From assembly GCA_022653695.1 (NCBI GenBank), contig JALCSW010000001.1, positions 173,034-237,033 of the forward strand: a stretch of DNA of 64,000 nucleotides, given 5' to 3'. Position numbers and translations under genes: made by a program. Shown here one piece after another: positions 8,764-16,633 of this stretch (position 1 is the stretch's first letter; every line of letters begins with the position of its first letter). The notes beneath the pieces are model-generated. The model made no database searches and was not told where the DNA came from. It worked only from the letters and a program-made list of their open reading frames with translations. The DNA comes from Bacilli bacterium. GTDB taxonomy: Bacteria > Bacillota_I > Bacilli_A > RFN20 > CAG-826.

Positions 8764-10137
8764 CTAACCTAAAGAGTAGAAGGAGCCGTATTTGTCGAGT
8801 AAGGAACGCCACGTAGCGAAATTCGTTTCCGCCGAAGTGTAGTCGCTGGAAGAGGAGTAGCCGCTGACGGGGCAAAAGAAATTCAATCCGCATGGTTTGG
8901 GATCGTCTTCGTAATGGGGTCCGTAACTATCATGGATAACGTAATCGCTAAGCGCCGTTTCGACCCCCTCCACCGTGTCAACGATGCTAAAAGCGGCGTC
9001 CGCCTGCATATCGACGCACCAAGAACGGATGTCGAAAACGTCATAGCAGTATTTATATGTGTCATCATAATAGCCAAAACGAAGGCCTTTGTTGCACAGG
9101 ACCTTGAAGTCGTTCCATTTGAAGGAGGAATTGATGACTCCGGCAAGCTCCCCGGCCATGGTCTCCCAAGCCGACCCATATGCAGCGGCTTTCGAAAGAT
9201 CAAGAACCGACAAGGTGGCGTCGGAAGAGCCGCTTCTGGCGCATTTGGAGACAAAACTGTCGGCTATGCTTCCAAGAAGGGTCGGGGTTTCAATCGATGT
9301 ATTGGCGGCGATTTCGCTAAGCCAAGTGTCATAATCCCAGCCGCTTCCAGGCTCAAATTCCTGGCTAGCGACCATATAATCGAAATAATCGCTGTTGAAA
9401 TCCGCGATATCCTGAACGCCCATAAGGCAGCAATCATAACCGATCCAATCAAGCTTTTCGGTGCGACCGACGCTTTCGAAAGCCCCTTTGAGAGCGTTAT
9501 GAACCTCGCTGTTATAAAGCGTGTCGCCGCCATAATTATCGTCAGAGCAGCAGCCGTCCATGGCTCCGCCGTGATCCCACACGACGACGCCACAATGGTC
9601 GGCCGGATAACTATTAAGCCCCCACTCCATAAAACTCTGAAAGGTGAGGACGCTGCCCATGTCGGCTTGACCCAATTGGGCGTCGCTCACAAGGTTTCCA
9701 TCCTCGCAATGCCACCGCCCGATTCTGTTGGCGCTGATCCCGTAATCGGTTTCCCATTCCGTACAACCGCCCGTCTCGATTATGAGGTTGACCTCGTTAG
9801 GCAAATCGACGCTCAGCATCTCTTTGATGTTGGCCGTCGCCAAACCGGTGTATTCGGGGGTTTCCCCATGAGGGGCATAATCGCTCTCAAGGTTGCTGCC
9901 GCACATATAAACCATGATCGTGTAAGCGCCCTTGGCGTGAACGGACGAGCTCGATGAGGACGAAACGCCAACCGACGAACTTGAGGGATTTGCGCTGGAG
10001 GCTTCCCCGGACGAAGCAGAAGACGTTCCAGAATCGGAAGAGAGAAAAGAAGTGGACAAGGACTCATTGAAGATGGAGAAACTGCAACCCGCCAATAAGC
10101 CCGACATAGCGAGCAAGACCAGTAATTTCTTTTTCAT
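8764..10137 (-). CDS. Secreted clostripain-family (C11) cysteine protease lipoprotein
   Basis: 457 residues starting with a lipoprotein signal (MKKKLLVLLAMSGLLAGC, lipidated Cys at 18) and a low-complexity Ser-rich linker to about residue 70. The catalytic domain starts at YTIMVYMCGSNLE. It contains the C11 catalytic His in VVWDHGGAMDG and the catalytic Cys in GYDCCLMG, the arrangement of clostripain and gingipain-like caspase-fold proteases that cleave after Arg or Lys. The enzyme is probably displayed on the cell surface, degrading host or dietary protein or processing other exported proteins. It has no operon partner. Confidence 0.9.
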   Translation of the reverse strand: MKKKLLVLLAMSGLLAGCSFSIFNESLSTSFLSSDSGTSSASSGEASSANPSSSSVGVSSSSSSSVHAKGAYTIMVYMCGSNLESDYAPHGETPEYTGLATANIKEMLSVDLPNEVNLIIETGGCTEWETDYGISANRIGRWHCEDGNLVSDAQLGQADMGSVLTFQSFMEWGLNSYPADHCGVVVWDHGGAMDGCCSDDNYGGDTLYNSEVHNALKGAFESVGRTEKLDWIGYDCCLMGVQDIADFNSDYFDYMVASQEFEPGSGWDYDTWLSEIAANTSIETPTLLGSIADSFVSKCARSGSSDATLSVLDLSKAAAYGSAWETMAGELAGVINSSFKWNDFKVLCNKGLRFGYYDDTYKYCYDVFDIRSWCVDMQADAAFSIVDTVEGVETALSDYVIHDSYGPHYEDDPKPCGLNFFCPVSGYSSSSDYTSAETNFATWRSLLDKYGSFYSLG

Positions 10138-10313
10138 ATGCCATAAGGATGAAACAAAACCATTTTGTTTTCACGCAAAAGCGAAACGTTCTTCAAAGAA
10201 CGGCGTCTTTGCCCGAAAACGAAACCGATCGTGGGAAGCCCGCCAAGAATGTTTGAGTAAAAGACCGGTTGGCGAACAACTTTCCTCGTTTTTTTGCGCC
10301 GCAAAGGCATCGT

Positions 10314-11036
10314 TCAATCGCTCATTGGCCGTTTTTTGGCCTTAATCCATTTCTTATCCAAAAAGCGTTGATTGTCCAAGCTCACCTCCGTTGAAGACTC
10401 GTATATGCTTTGATGCATTTTCTTGCAGACAAAAAACTTGAATTTCGTGCCTGCTTTCATTCTTTCTTTGTCTTTATTCCTCTCGTACCACCCAAAAGCC
10501 CTTGAAGCCGATTCGTCGAGTTTCTTGACGCTGTCATCTTTGATGGACCCCCAAATGACGTCGCCCATCATCCCGACGGGAAAAGCCCTAACGTAACTAG
10601 CGCCCATCCAGTTCATGGCAATCCGAACGCTTTTTATGGCCAATTTTTGCTGAAAGGCCATTCCAACGGAATTGGTCAGGATGATGATCTTCTTCTTGAA
10701 CATATCTTCATTTGGCCTATGAACCATCCACGCATAGCAAAGATGATCCAAGAGGGATTTTACGGAAGCCGGAACGTTCAAGGCGTAAACCGGGTATGAG
10801 AAAACGATCAGATCCGAACTTAGCATCGAGGCAAAAACGGTCTGCGTTTTCTTAGCCTCGACGCAACGATTCTCGCCTTTTAAAATGCAATTCTTGCAGG
10901 ACAGGCAAAAACTCGGAAGGTCATTCGCGTCGAACCTTTCGACAATCGTGCCTTTGGGAAACTTAGACAAGAGCATTTCTCCGTAATGGTAGGAGACACC
11001 TTGCAGACTATTGCCATAAATCATTGTTATTTTCAT
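10314..11036 (-). CDS. Flavodoxin/NAD(P)H-dependent FMN reductase-like protein
   Basis: 240 residues. The N-terminus MKITMIYGNSLQGVSYHYGEM matches the phosphate-binding loop of flavodoxin-fold FMN reductases, and LIVFSYPVYALNVPASVKSLLDHL is the second flavin-contact region. A Cys cluster (CLSCKNCILKGENRC, about residues 43-57) could bind metal or an iron-sulfur centre, as in some iron-sulfur flavoproteins. The gene follows the TetR regulator by 6 bases, so it is probably the regulated target in a self-controlled operon. The electron acceptor and inducer are unknown. Confidence 0.85.
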   Translation of the reverse strand: MKITMIYGNSLQGVSYHYGEMLLSKFPKGTIVERFDANDLPSFCLSCKNCILKGENRCVEAKKTQTVFASMLSSDLIVFSYPVYALNVPASVKSLLDHLCYAWMVHRPNEDMFKKKIIILTNSVGMAFQQKLAIKSVRIAMNWMGASYVRAFPVGMMGDVIWGSIKDDSVKKLDESASRAFGWYERNKDKERMKAGTKFKFFVCKKMHQSIYESSTEVSLDNQRFLDKKWIKAKKRPMSD

Positions 11037-11042
11037 GTGTTT

Positions 11043-11615
11043 TCACCTCACTATCGCATCGATAAGCCGATCATTGTAGGCTTCGACGTCTTCCTTTTTC
11101 GAAAAATCGATGCCTAACGTCTCTTTTATGACGCTTCTCCTAAGGAAGGAGGTCTGCATCGAATAAACCAAGCGATAGGTGAGCGGCCTCAATTCCTCGT
11201 CGCTTCGCTTAGGCAAACAATCCTTAACCAACGAAAGGTATTTCTCGGCGGTCATTTCGGTATTGTCACCCTCTGAGGGGCTCCTTAAATCGCTCAGAAT
11301 GGAAATGGTCGCTATTTGATCGTGACTCAGTAAAAAGCCGAGGTTCAGAAGCGACAGCTTCTTTAGTCTCGCCAATGGGTTTAGATCTTTGTATTTCTCG
11401 AAATACCGAGGGAACGATTCCACGATCTTGCCGATAAACCGGTTGACGCATTCCTCCATCAAAAGATCCTTGGATTTGAAGTAGTAATTGATGAGCCCGA
11501 CGCTTATCCCCATTTTTTCGGCGATCGCCCTGATTGATATCGAATCCACTCCGCCGCCGCTCTCCTCGATCATGCCGATGACGCAATCAATTATTTCCTC
11601 ACGTTTGCCTTTCAT
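11043..11615 (-). CDS. TetR/AcrR family transcriptional regulator
   Basis: 190 residues from the ATG at 11615, chosen because a strong AAGGAGGA ribosome site lies immediately upstream. The N-terminal helix-turn-helix is clear (IRAIAEKMGISVGLINYYFKSKDLLMEECV, about residues 25-55), followed by a variable ligand-binding domain. Two palindromic operators flank its promoter (11631-11643 and 11682-11694), so it should repress its own operon, which includes the flavodoxin-like gene. The ligand cannot be predicted. Confidence 0.92.
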   Translation of the reverse strand: MKGKREEIIDCVIGMIEESGGGVDSISIRAIAEKMGISVGLINYYFKSKDLLMEECVNRFIGKIVESFPRYFEKYKDLNPLARLKKLSLLNLGFLLSHDQIATISILSDLRSPSEGDNTEMTAEKYLSLVKDCLPKRSDEELRPLTYRLVYSMQTSFLRRSVIKETLGIDFSKKEDVEAYNDRLIDAIVR

Positions 11616-11630
11616 TTGTTTCCTCCTTTT

Positions 11631-11643
11631 TGAACGCTGTTCA
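11631..11643. promoter_or_regulatory. TetR operator 1 (proximal)
   Basis: Perfect palindrome TGAACGCTGTTCA with outer T/A extending it to 15 bp. It covers the predicted transcription start and lies just ahead of the ribosome site of the TetR gene. Confidence 0.75.
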
Positions 11644-11673
11644 ATTATCCATCTTCCCAAGGCAGGAAATCAA
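11644..11673 (-). promoter_or_regulatory. Promoter of the TetR/flavodoxin operon
   Basis: -35 TTGATT (11668-11673), an 18-nt spacer and -10 GATAAT (11644-11649). It lies between the two operator copies, a layout that fits repression. Confidence 0.6.
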
Positions 11674-11681
11674 GGAAAAAC

Positions 11682-11694
11682 TGAACACTGTTCA
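11682..11694. promoter_or_regulatory. TetR operator 2 (distal)
   Basis: TGAACACTGTTCA, differing from operator 1 only at the central base pairs. Centre-to-centre distance to operator 1 is 51 bp, close to five helical turns, which would put both on the same DNA face. Confidence 0.72.
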
Positions 11695-11860
11695 ACCATA
11701 GCGAATCGGCAATGAGAAAAATATGCAAATACCGGAAAAGAAGGGCTGATAATAAGACAAAGCCATTGAATCGCTGGGTTGAACTCGCTCAGAAGAGGGA
11801 AACCAAACGCCATTTTATCAACAAGAGACCGAAAAAGACGGTCACTGAAGGAGTCAGCGT

Positions 11861-12277
11861 ATGTACGAGAGGATGCTAGACAAAAACCATAAGCCAACGA
11901 ACGAGGAGTTTTTGCGTCACTGCGGCACGGCCCAAGGCCCGTTCGAGGAACTCGACCGATTTCTTTCCGTTGAGATGAACGCGGGAAAACTCCTTCGTTT
12001 CCCATACGGAAACAAGTACGGTTGGTGATTCGAATACCGAGCGAAAGGCAATCACGTTTGTGACGTCTTCGCCGAAAGTGGGGCGTTCACCGTGATGCTG
12101 CGCCTAACCAATGAGGATTTCGAAAAAGATTACGGTGACTTAAGCGACTATGCGAGGCTCTGCATAGACAAAAAATACCCTTGCGGCGATGGCGGGTGGA
12201 TCCATTACCGCGTGCTTACGAACGACGACCTCGGGGACATCGAAAGACTGCTATCGCGCAAATTGAAGAAGCGATGA
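11861..12277 (+). pseudogene. DUF3788-like gene interrupted by an in-frame TGA
   Basis: A continuous frame from ATG 11861 (AAGGAG ribosome site upstream) to TGA 12275-12277 is broken by one in-frame TGA at 12026-12028. The combined ~138-residue product resembles the DUF3788 family. That family is a small protein of unknown function with a central YGW..Y and a C-terminal WIHYRV..NDDLGDIERLL segment. The stop falls directly after the conserved YGW. Many genes here end in TGA and use TGG for Trp, so recoding is unlikely. A recent nonsense mutation is the simplest reading. The downstream half could still be translated from internal ATGs near 12092. Confidence 0.65.
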
Positions 12278-12457
12278 AACGACATTGGCCATCGAAGCCA
12301 AAAGCATACCTGAGCAGGACAAGCGCAAACCAGTTGCTTCATGGGCCAGTTTTCCCAAACTTGCGAAAAGCATGCCAAAATCAGCCAACACTTTCTTGAG
12401 GCGTTTCTTCAGGCCAAAATTGAAAAAGTCCCGATTTTGTCGAGACCTTTTGATTTT

Positions 12458-12534
12458 TGGTGCGCCCGAGGCGATTCGAACGCCTGACCCCAACCTTCGG
12501 AGGGTTGTACTCTATCCAACTGAGCTACGAGCGC
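12458..12534 (-). tRNA. tRNA-Arg (anticodon CCG)
   Basis: 77-nt cloverleaf on the minus strand with CCA encoded. The acceptor pair is GCGCTCG/CGGGCGC, the D-loop AGCTCAGTTGGATAGAG, and the T-loop GTTCGAATC. The anticodon loop CTCCGAA sits between CAACC and GGTTG, giving CCG (reads CGG). Confidence 0.96.
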
Positions 12535-12543
12535 ATATGAGGT

Positions 12544-12628
12544 TGGTGCACTGGATGAGAGTTGAACTCATACCCCTTGCGGGACTAGCTCCTGAAACTA
12601 GCGCGTATACCAATTCCGCCACCAGTGC
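12544..12628 (-). tRNA. tRNA-Leu (anticodon CAG)
   Basis: 85-nt class II tRNA with a long variable arm and encoded CCA. Acceptor GCACTGG/CCAGTGC; anticodon loop TTCAGGA between CTAGT and GCTAG gives CAG (reads CTG). It lies 9 bases upstream of tRNA-Arg on the same strand, so the two probably form one transcript. Confidence 0.96.
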
Positions 12629-12647
12629 ACGACTTAGTAATATAACC

Positions 12648-13589
12648 TTACTGAGCCAAAAAGTCGAATGTTGCTTTCATGACCTTGGGGTCGAAATCGG
12701 TGGCTTTGTCAATATCCATCGTGAGAGCGGGATCGCCATTGATTTTGCCAAGGCCCTGCTTGAGCAGGCCGCTGAGGTAATCGGAAGAAGCTTGCGAACG
12801 GTCGATGTTATGGTCGCGGTCGGGCAAGAAAAGGAATGAGAAATTCTTTCTGCCTCCATAGCGTTTTTTGAGGATCTCGCCACTGAAGGCGGGGATGACG
12901 ACGTCATCTTTTGAGCCTTGGAAATAGAGGATCCGCGCTTTGCTTTCGTCGAGGCTCGGCAAAGCGGAAGTGACCGGCGTCTTCTCGACGAAGCGGGAAT
13001 GAAGGCGAAAAAGCCAAAGGATAATAGGGTTCTGCAACCGCTTGTCGAATGAGGAATATTCGTAAGTTTCGTCGATAAAACCCGATAACGAAACGACTTT
13101 CTCGACGCGGTACGCCGGATTGGCGCTGAGCAAAGCCGCGTATCCGCCCCACGAATGGCCCCACGAATATCGGCTCAGTCCCTGGGCCTTGGGATCCTTG
13201 TCAAGGAAAGCGTAGAAGGCTTTGACGTCATTGTAGACGTGAGCCAAGCCATAGCATCGGTCGCCCTCGCTTCGCATGCTGCCTGTGTAATCGAAGGCAT
13301 AGACAAGATAACCGCGGTTCGCGAACTCGCAAATGCTGCGTATATAGGCGTTGCGCCCCGCGCTGATGCCATGGAAAACGACCACCAAAGCCTTATAGGG
13401 ACCCGGACCCGAAAAGTAACGGGAACCATCGAGGTTCCACTTTCCCGAGCGGAAGGAAAAGCGCTCCTCGCTCACCCTAAAATCGGAGGCGGAGAAATAG
13501 GGAAAGGCCGGGTTGCCATCCCATCGATGGCCCGCCTGCTTATAAATGAGCCTCTTGAAAACGAGGAACGCGATGAGAAGGGTGATCAT
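12648..13589 (-). CDS. Alpha/beta hydrolase, membrane-anchored
   Basis: 313 residues from the ATG at 13589, which overlaps the stop of the glycosidase gene (TCAT on the plus strand, ATGA read-through overlap). This coupling decides the start over a longer frame reaching 13808. An N-terminal hydrophobic stretch (ITLLIAFLVFKRLI) suggests an anchor. The fold is shown by VVVFHGISAG (oxyanion region), the nucleophile elbow GHSWGG (Ser), and FQGSKDDVVI (acid Asp) with a late His in DRDHNI. Likely an esterase or acyl hydrolase working with the GH3 enzyme, perhaps removing acyl groups from its substrate; that link is inferred from coupling only. Confidence 0.88.
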   Translation of the reverse strand: MITLLIAFLVFKRLIYKQAGHRWDGNPAFPYFSASDFRVSEERFSFRSGKWNLDGSRYFSGPGPYKALVVVFHGISAGRNAYIRSICEFANRGYLVYAFDYTGSMRSEGDRCYGLAHVYNDVKAFYAFLDKDPKAQGLSRYSWGHSWGGYAALLSANPAYRVEKVVSLSGFIDETYEYSSFDKRLQNPIILWLFRLHSRFVEKTPVTSALPSLDESKARILYFQGSKDDVVIPAFSGEILKKRYGGRKNFSFLFLPDRDHNIDRSQASSDYLSGLLKQGLGKINGDPALTMDIDKATDFDPKVMKATFDFLAQ

Positions 13590-16003
13590 TTTAAATGCCA
13601 GAACATGATGTCGTAAAGGGCCTTGATGGGTTTCCGGTTGGCCAGGTCGACGATCGTCACGGCGGCTTTCGGACGAAGCCCGGCCATCGTCACGCAGTGG
13701 ATCGGCGAATCGAGGGCCATGTCGATGAGTTGCTTCTCTTGCTGCTTGGACGTCGCTTTTTGGGCGATGTTGGCCTTGACGATCTTGACTATCAGCCGTC
13801 CAATCCAAGTTTCCGAGATGTCACGGAAGGAATTCGAGGTCGTGAAATTCTTTCGTTTCCTCAGGCTCGGATACTCGATGGGGTAACCAAGCAGATTCTC
13901 GAACTCGCTGTCGCTGATGAAGAAAACGTTTCGGTTGCGAAGGTTGTAATAACTCGGAAGCTGCGCTTTTCTATTGATCCCCTTAAACGCCGATTTGACC
14001 GAAACGGGAGAGGATAGAAGAATGTTCTCGCACGAAGCGCCGACTTCGATTTGGTAATCGCCGCCCTCCACTTCGTAACGATCCAGGGTTTGCTCATAAT
14101 GGGCGAAGTCATGAAAAGAGAGGGAAAGCTCGACCGTCTGGGACTTGCCGGGCTTAAGGCTCACCTTCTTGAAAGCCCGCAGTTCGCGGAGCGGCTTCAG
14201 GGTCCTCGAAGCCAACGCGCGAACGTAAACCTGGGCGACTTCCTCCCCGGCGCGGGGGCCGACGTTCGTGACCTTGAAGGAAACGGAAAGGCTCCCCCGA
14301 GGCGAGACGAGGGAAGGGGCGACCTTCAATTCGCTATAGGCGAAACTCGTGTAGGAAAGGCCGAAGCCAAACGGGAAAAGGACCTCGCGGTTGGCGGAGA
14401 GGTAATAGCGGTAACCGACGAAGATGCTTTCCTTGTAAAGCGAGTTGTCCCCCGAAAGAGGAAAAGTGTCTTTGCTGGGAACGTCGTAATAGTGGACGGG
14501 CCAGGTCTCGGCCAGTTTGCCCGAGGGATTGGCCGCGCCCGTCAAGATATCGTAAAGGGCGGGCCCGCAAGCCGAGCCGGCCAAATAAGCGAGGACGATG
14601 GCTTTGCATTTCTTTGCGAAGGGAAGCTCCACGGGAACCCCCGTGGAAATGACGACGACGATGTTGGGGTTGACTTTCTCAATGGCGTTGAAGAGATCGA
14701 TTTGCTCATCGGGCAAAAGCATGTTTGTCCGATCGAACCCTTCGGCCTCATACTCGGGGGGCAAGCCAAGGAAAAGGATGACCTTCTTATGCGAATGGGC
14801 CAAATCGAGAGCCTCCAAAGCCAAAACCTGAGGGCTGCCGTCTTTTTCATGGAGACGGTAGCCGGGCGCATAGGCGACTTTCTCGCCTTCGCTTCGGCCC
14901 TCGTTGACGGAAGAAAGGAAGCTCACGAGCCGCGATGGGCTCATTTGGGATGAGCCGGCGCCTTGGTAGCGCGGCGTTTCCGCCATCGCCCCGATAATGC
15001 AGCAGTCGTCTTTGGCCGATATGGGCAAAACCCCATCCTCGTTCTTAAGAAGGACAATGCTCTTGTCGGCGGCTTCCCTCGCCACCTCAAAAGCCTTTTC
15101 CTCGTTCCACGCGAGGTCCGGGTCGACTTTGTGCTGGCACTTGAGGGAAAGGGCCACCACCCTTTCGGCCTCCTCATCTATGGTGCTGGCGGGGAGTTTT
15201 CCCTTTTTGACCGCGCCGACGATCGCCTTGGCGTACTTATCGAAGCACGGCATCTCGACGTCAAGCCCGGAGGCGTGGCTGTAAATGCTGTTGTTCGTCG
15301 CCCCCCAATCGGATATCACCAGCCCTTCGAATCCCCACTCGTTCCGCAAAACGTCCGTCAAAAGCCATCGGTTGTCGGAGGAATAGACGCCGTGGATTTT
15401 GTTGTAGGAGCACATAACGGTCCACGGCTGCGCCTCTTTGACCGCGATCTCAAAAGGCTTAAGGTAAATCTCGCGCATCGCCCGCATATCGCACTCCGCG
15501 CTGTAGGTGAAACGGCGAGTTTCCTGGTTGTTGAGGGCGAAATGCTTAAGCGAGACGCCGATGCCTTGCCCTTGGCATCCGGCGATGAATCCGGCGGCCA
15601 TTTTCCCGGCGAGCAAAGGATCCTCGCTTAGGTATTCGAAATTGCGGCCGCAAAGAGGATTCCGCTTGATGTTGACGCCCGGGGCCAAAATAACGTCCGT
15701 GCCGTTGGCGATGCAATCGCAGGCGATCGCCTGACCGACCTTGGCTTCGAGAGCGGGATCCCAGGAACAAGCCAGAAGGCATGGGGCCGGATAGCACATG
15801 GCCGGGACGGCCGGCTTCAAAGTGTCGGGCTCGTCCTCGTTCACTTTCCTTAACCCAAGCGGACCATCGTGGACCACGACGGGTTTCACGCCGTATTTGG
15901 CGAGGCCCCGGATCCGCCAACTGCCATCCCCATAGAGCAAAGAGGCTCTCTCGTTGAGACTCATTTTCGAAACGATTTCTTTGGCTTGATCTTTGACGCT
16001 CAT
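13586..16003 (-). CDS. Glycoside hydrolase family 3 beta-glucosidase-like enzyme
   Basis: 805 residues, a full-length GH3 with no signal peptide, so probably cytoplasmic. The N-terminal barrel includes NGTDVILAPGVNIKRNPLCGRNFEYLSEDP, KHFALNNQE and the nucleophile Asp in GLVISDWGA (about residue 230). The second domain has the KNEDGVLPI stretch, and a fibronectin III-like domain follows (SVSFKVTNVGPRAGEEVAQVYV). After this comes a ~100-residue C-terminal extension. A strong AGGAGG ribosome site precedes the start. It is translationally coupled to the downstream hydrolase. Substrates are probably oligosaccharides or glycosides taken up by the cell. Confidence 0.93.
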   Translation of the reverse strand: MSVKDQAKEIVSKMSLNERASLLYGDGSWRIRGLAKYGVKPVVVHDGPLGLRKVNEDEPDTLKPAVPAMCYPAPCLLACSWDPALEAKVGQAIACDCIANGTDVILAPGVNIKRNPLCGRNFEYLSEDPLLAGKMAAGFIAGCQGQGIGVSLKHFALNNQETRRFTYSAECDMRAMREIYLKPFEIAVKEAQPWTVMCSYNKIHGVYSSDNRWLLTDVLRNEWGFEGLVISDWGATNNSIYSHASGLDVEMPCFDKYAKAIVGAVKKGKLPASTIDEEAERVVALSLKCQHKVDPDLAWNEEKAFEVAREAADKSIVLLKNEDGVLPISAKDDCCIIGAMAETPRYQGAGSSQMSPSRLVSFLSSVNEGRSEGEKVAYAPGYRLHEKDGSPQVLALEALDLAHSHKKVILFLGLPPEYEAEGFDRTNMLLPDEQIDLFNAIEKVNPNIVVVISTGVPVELPFAKKCKAIVLAYLAGSACGPALYDILTGAANPSGKLAETWPVHYYDVPSKDTFPLSGDNSLYKESIFVGYRYYLSANREVLFPFGFGLSYTSFAYSELKVAPSLVSPRGSLSVSFKVTNVGPRAGEEVAQVYVRALASRTLKPLRELRAFKKVSLKPGKSQTVELSLSFHDFAHYEQTLDRYEVEGGDYQIEVGASCENILLSSPVSVKSAFKGINRKAQLPSYYNLRNRNVFFISDSEFENLLGYPIEYPSLRKRKNFTTSNSFRDISETWIGRLIVKIVKANIAQKATSKQQEKQLIDMALDSPIHCVTMAGLRPKAAVTIVDLANRKPIKALYDIMFWHLK

Positions 16004-16117
16004 AGGTCCCTCCTAGAGACGAACGACCGACGATGGCGGACGATTAAGGTATCTTTATAAACAATATTAACCTCATTGGTGGATTTCTTCTACGGGTGGA
16101 GGCATTATAATGCTCGC

Positions 16118-16609
16118 ATGCGCAAAATCATTTTCTTGGCCGGTGGTTGCTTTTGGGGAGTCGAAGCCTATTTTCAGAGACTGAAGGGCGTAACGAACAC
16201 CGAAGTCGGCTATTGCAACGGCAACGTCGCTTTCCCGAAATACGAGGACCTCAAAACCGGCAAGGCCACCCATGCCGAAACGGTCAAAATCGAATACGAG
16301 GACTCCGTCATTTCCCTCTCTCTGCTTTTAGGCCATTACCTTCGGTTCGTCGATCCTTATTCCGTCGATAGGCAGGGCGAGGACAGGGGCCATCAATACC
16401 GAAGCGGCATCTATTACACCGACGTCCTCGACGGCGTCGAGGCGGTTTCCTACCTGTCGTCCCATCTGAAGCCGGGCTGGAAAATCGAAGTTCAGATGAT
16501 GCGGAATTTCTATCCGGCGGAGGAGCTCCATCAGCATTACCTATCCAAGAATCCGGGCGGCTATTGCCACGTGAACCTCGATCTCATCAAGCCAAGCGAA
16601 AAGAAGTAG
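16118..16609 (+). CDS. msrA: Peptide-methionine (S)-S-oxide reductase
   Basis: 163 residues. The catalytic GCFWG motif lies near the N-terminus (FLAGGCFWGVEAYFQRL), followed by VGYCNG and the DPYSVDRQGEDRGHQYRSGIYY region typical of MsrA. The enzyme reduces methionine-S-sulfoxide in oxidised proteins. I chose the ATG at 16118 because the MsrA alignment starts there. A perfect TATAAT at 16106-16111 ends 6 bases before it, so transcription could begin at the ATG itself and the mRNA might be leaderless. Otherwise GGTGGAGG (16096-16102) would be a distant ribosome site for a longer transcript. Confidence 0.94.
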   Translation: MRKIIFLAGGCFWGVEAYFQRLKGVTNTEVGYCNGNVAFPKYEDLKTGKATHAETVKIEYEDSVISLSLLLGHYLRFVDPYSVDRQGEDRGHQYRSGIYYTDVLDGVEAVSYLSSHLKPGWKIEVQMMRNFYPAEELHQHYLSKNPGGYCHVNLDLIKPSEKK

Positions 16610-16633
16610 TCAAACGCCGGATTCCTCATCGCC

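Noticed and set aside
12026..12028. TGA read as tryptophan or selenocysteine in the DUF3788-like gene
   Set aside because: Many intact genes in the window terminate at TGA and use TGG for Trp, and no selenocysteine hairpin is evident after the codon.
13590..13808. Longer N-terminus for the alpha/beta hydrolase
   Set aside because: The extra residues lie wholly inside the GH3 gene in another frame and look non-coding; the ATGA overlap at 13586-13589 gives a better start.
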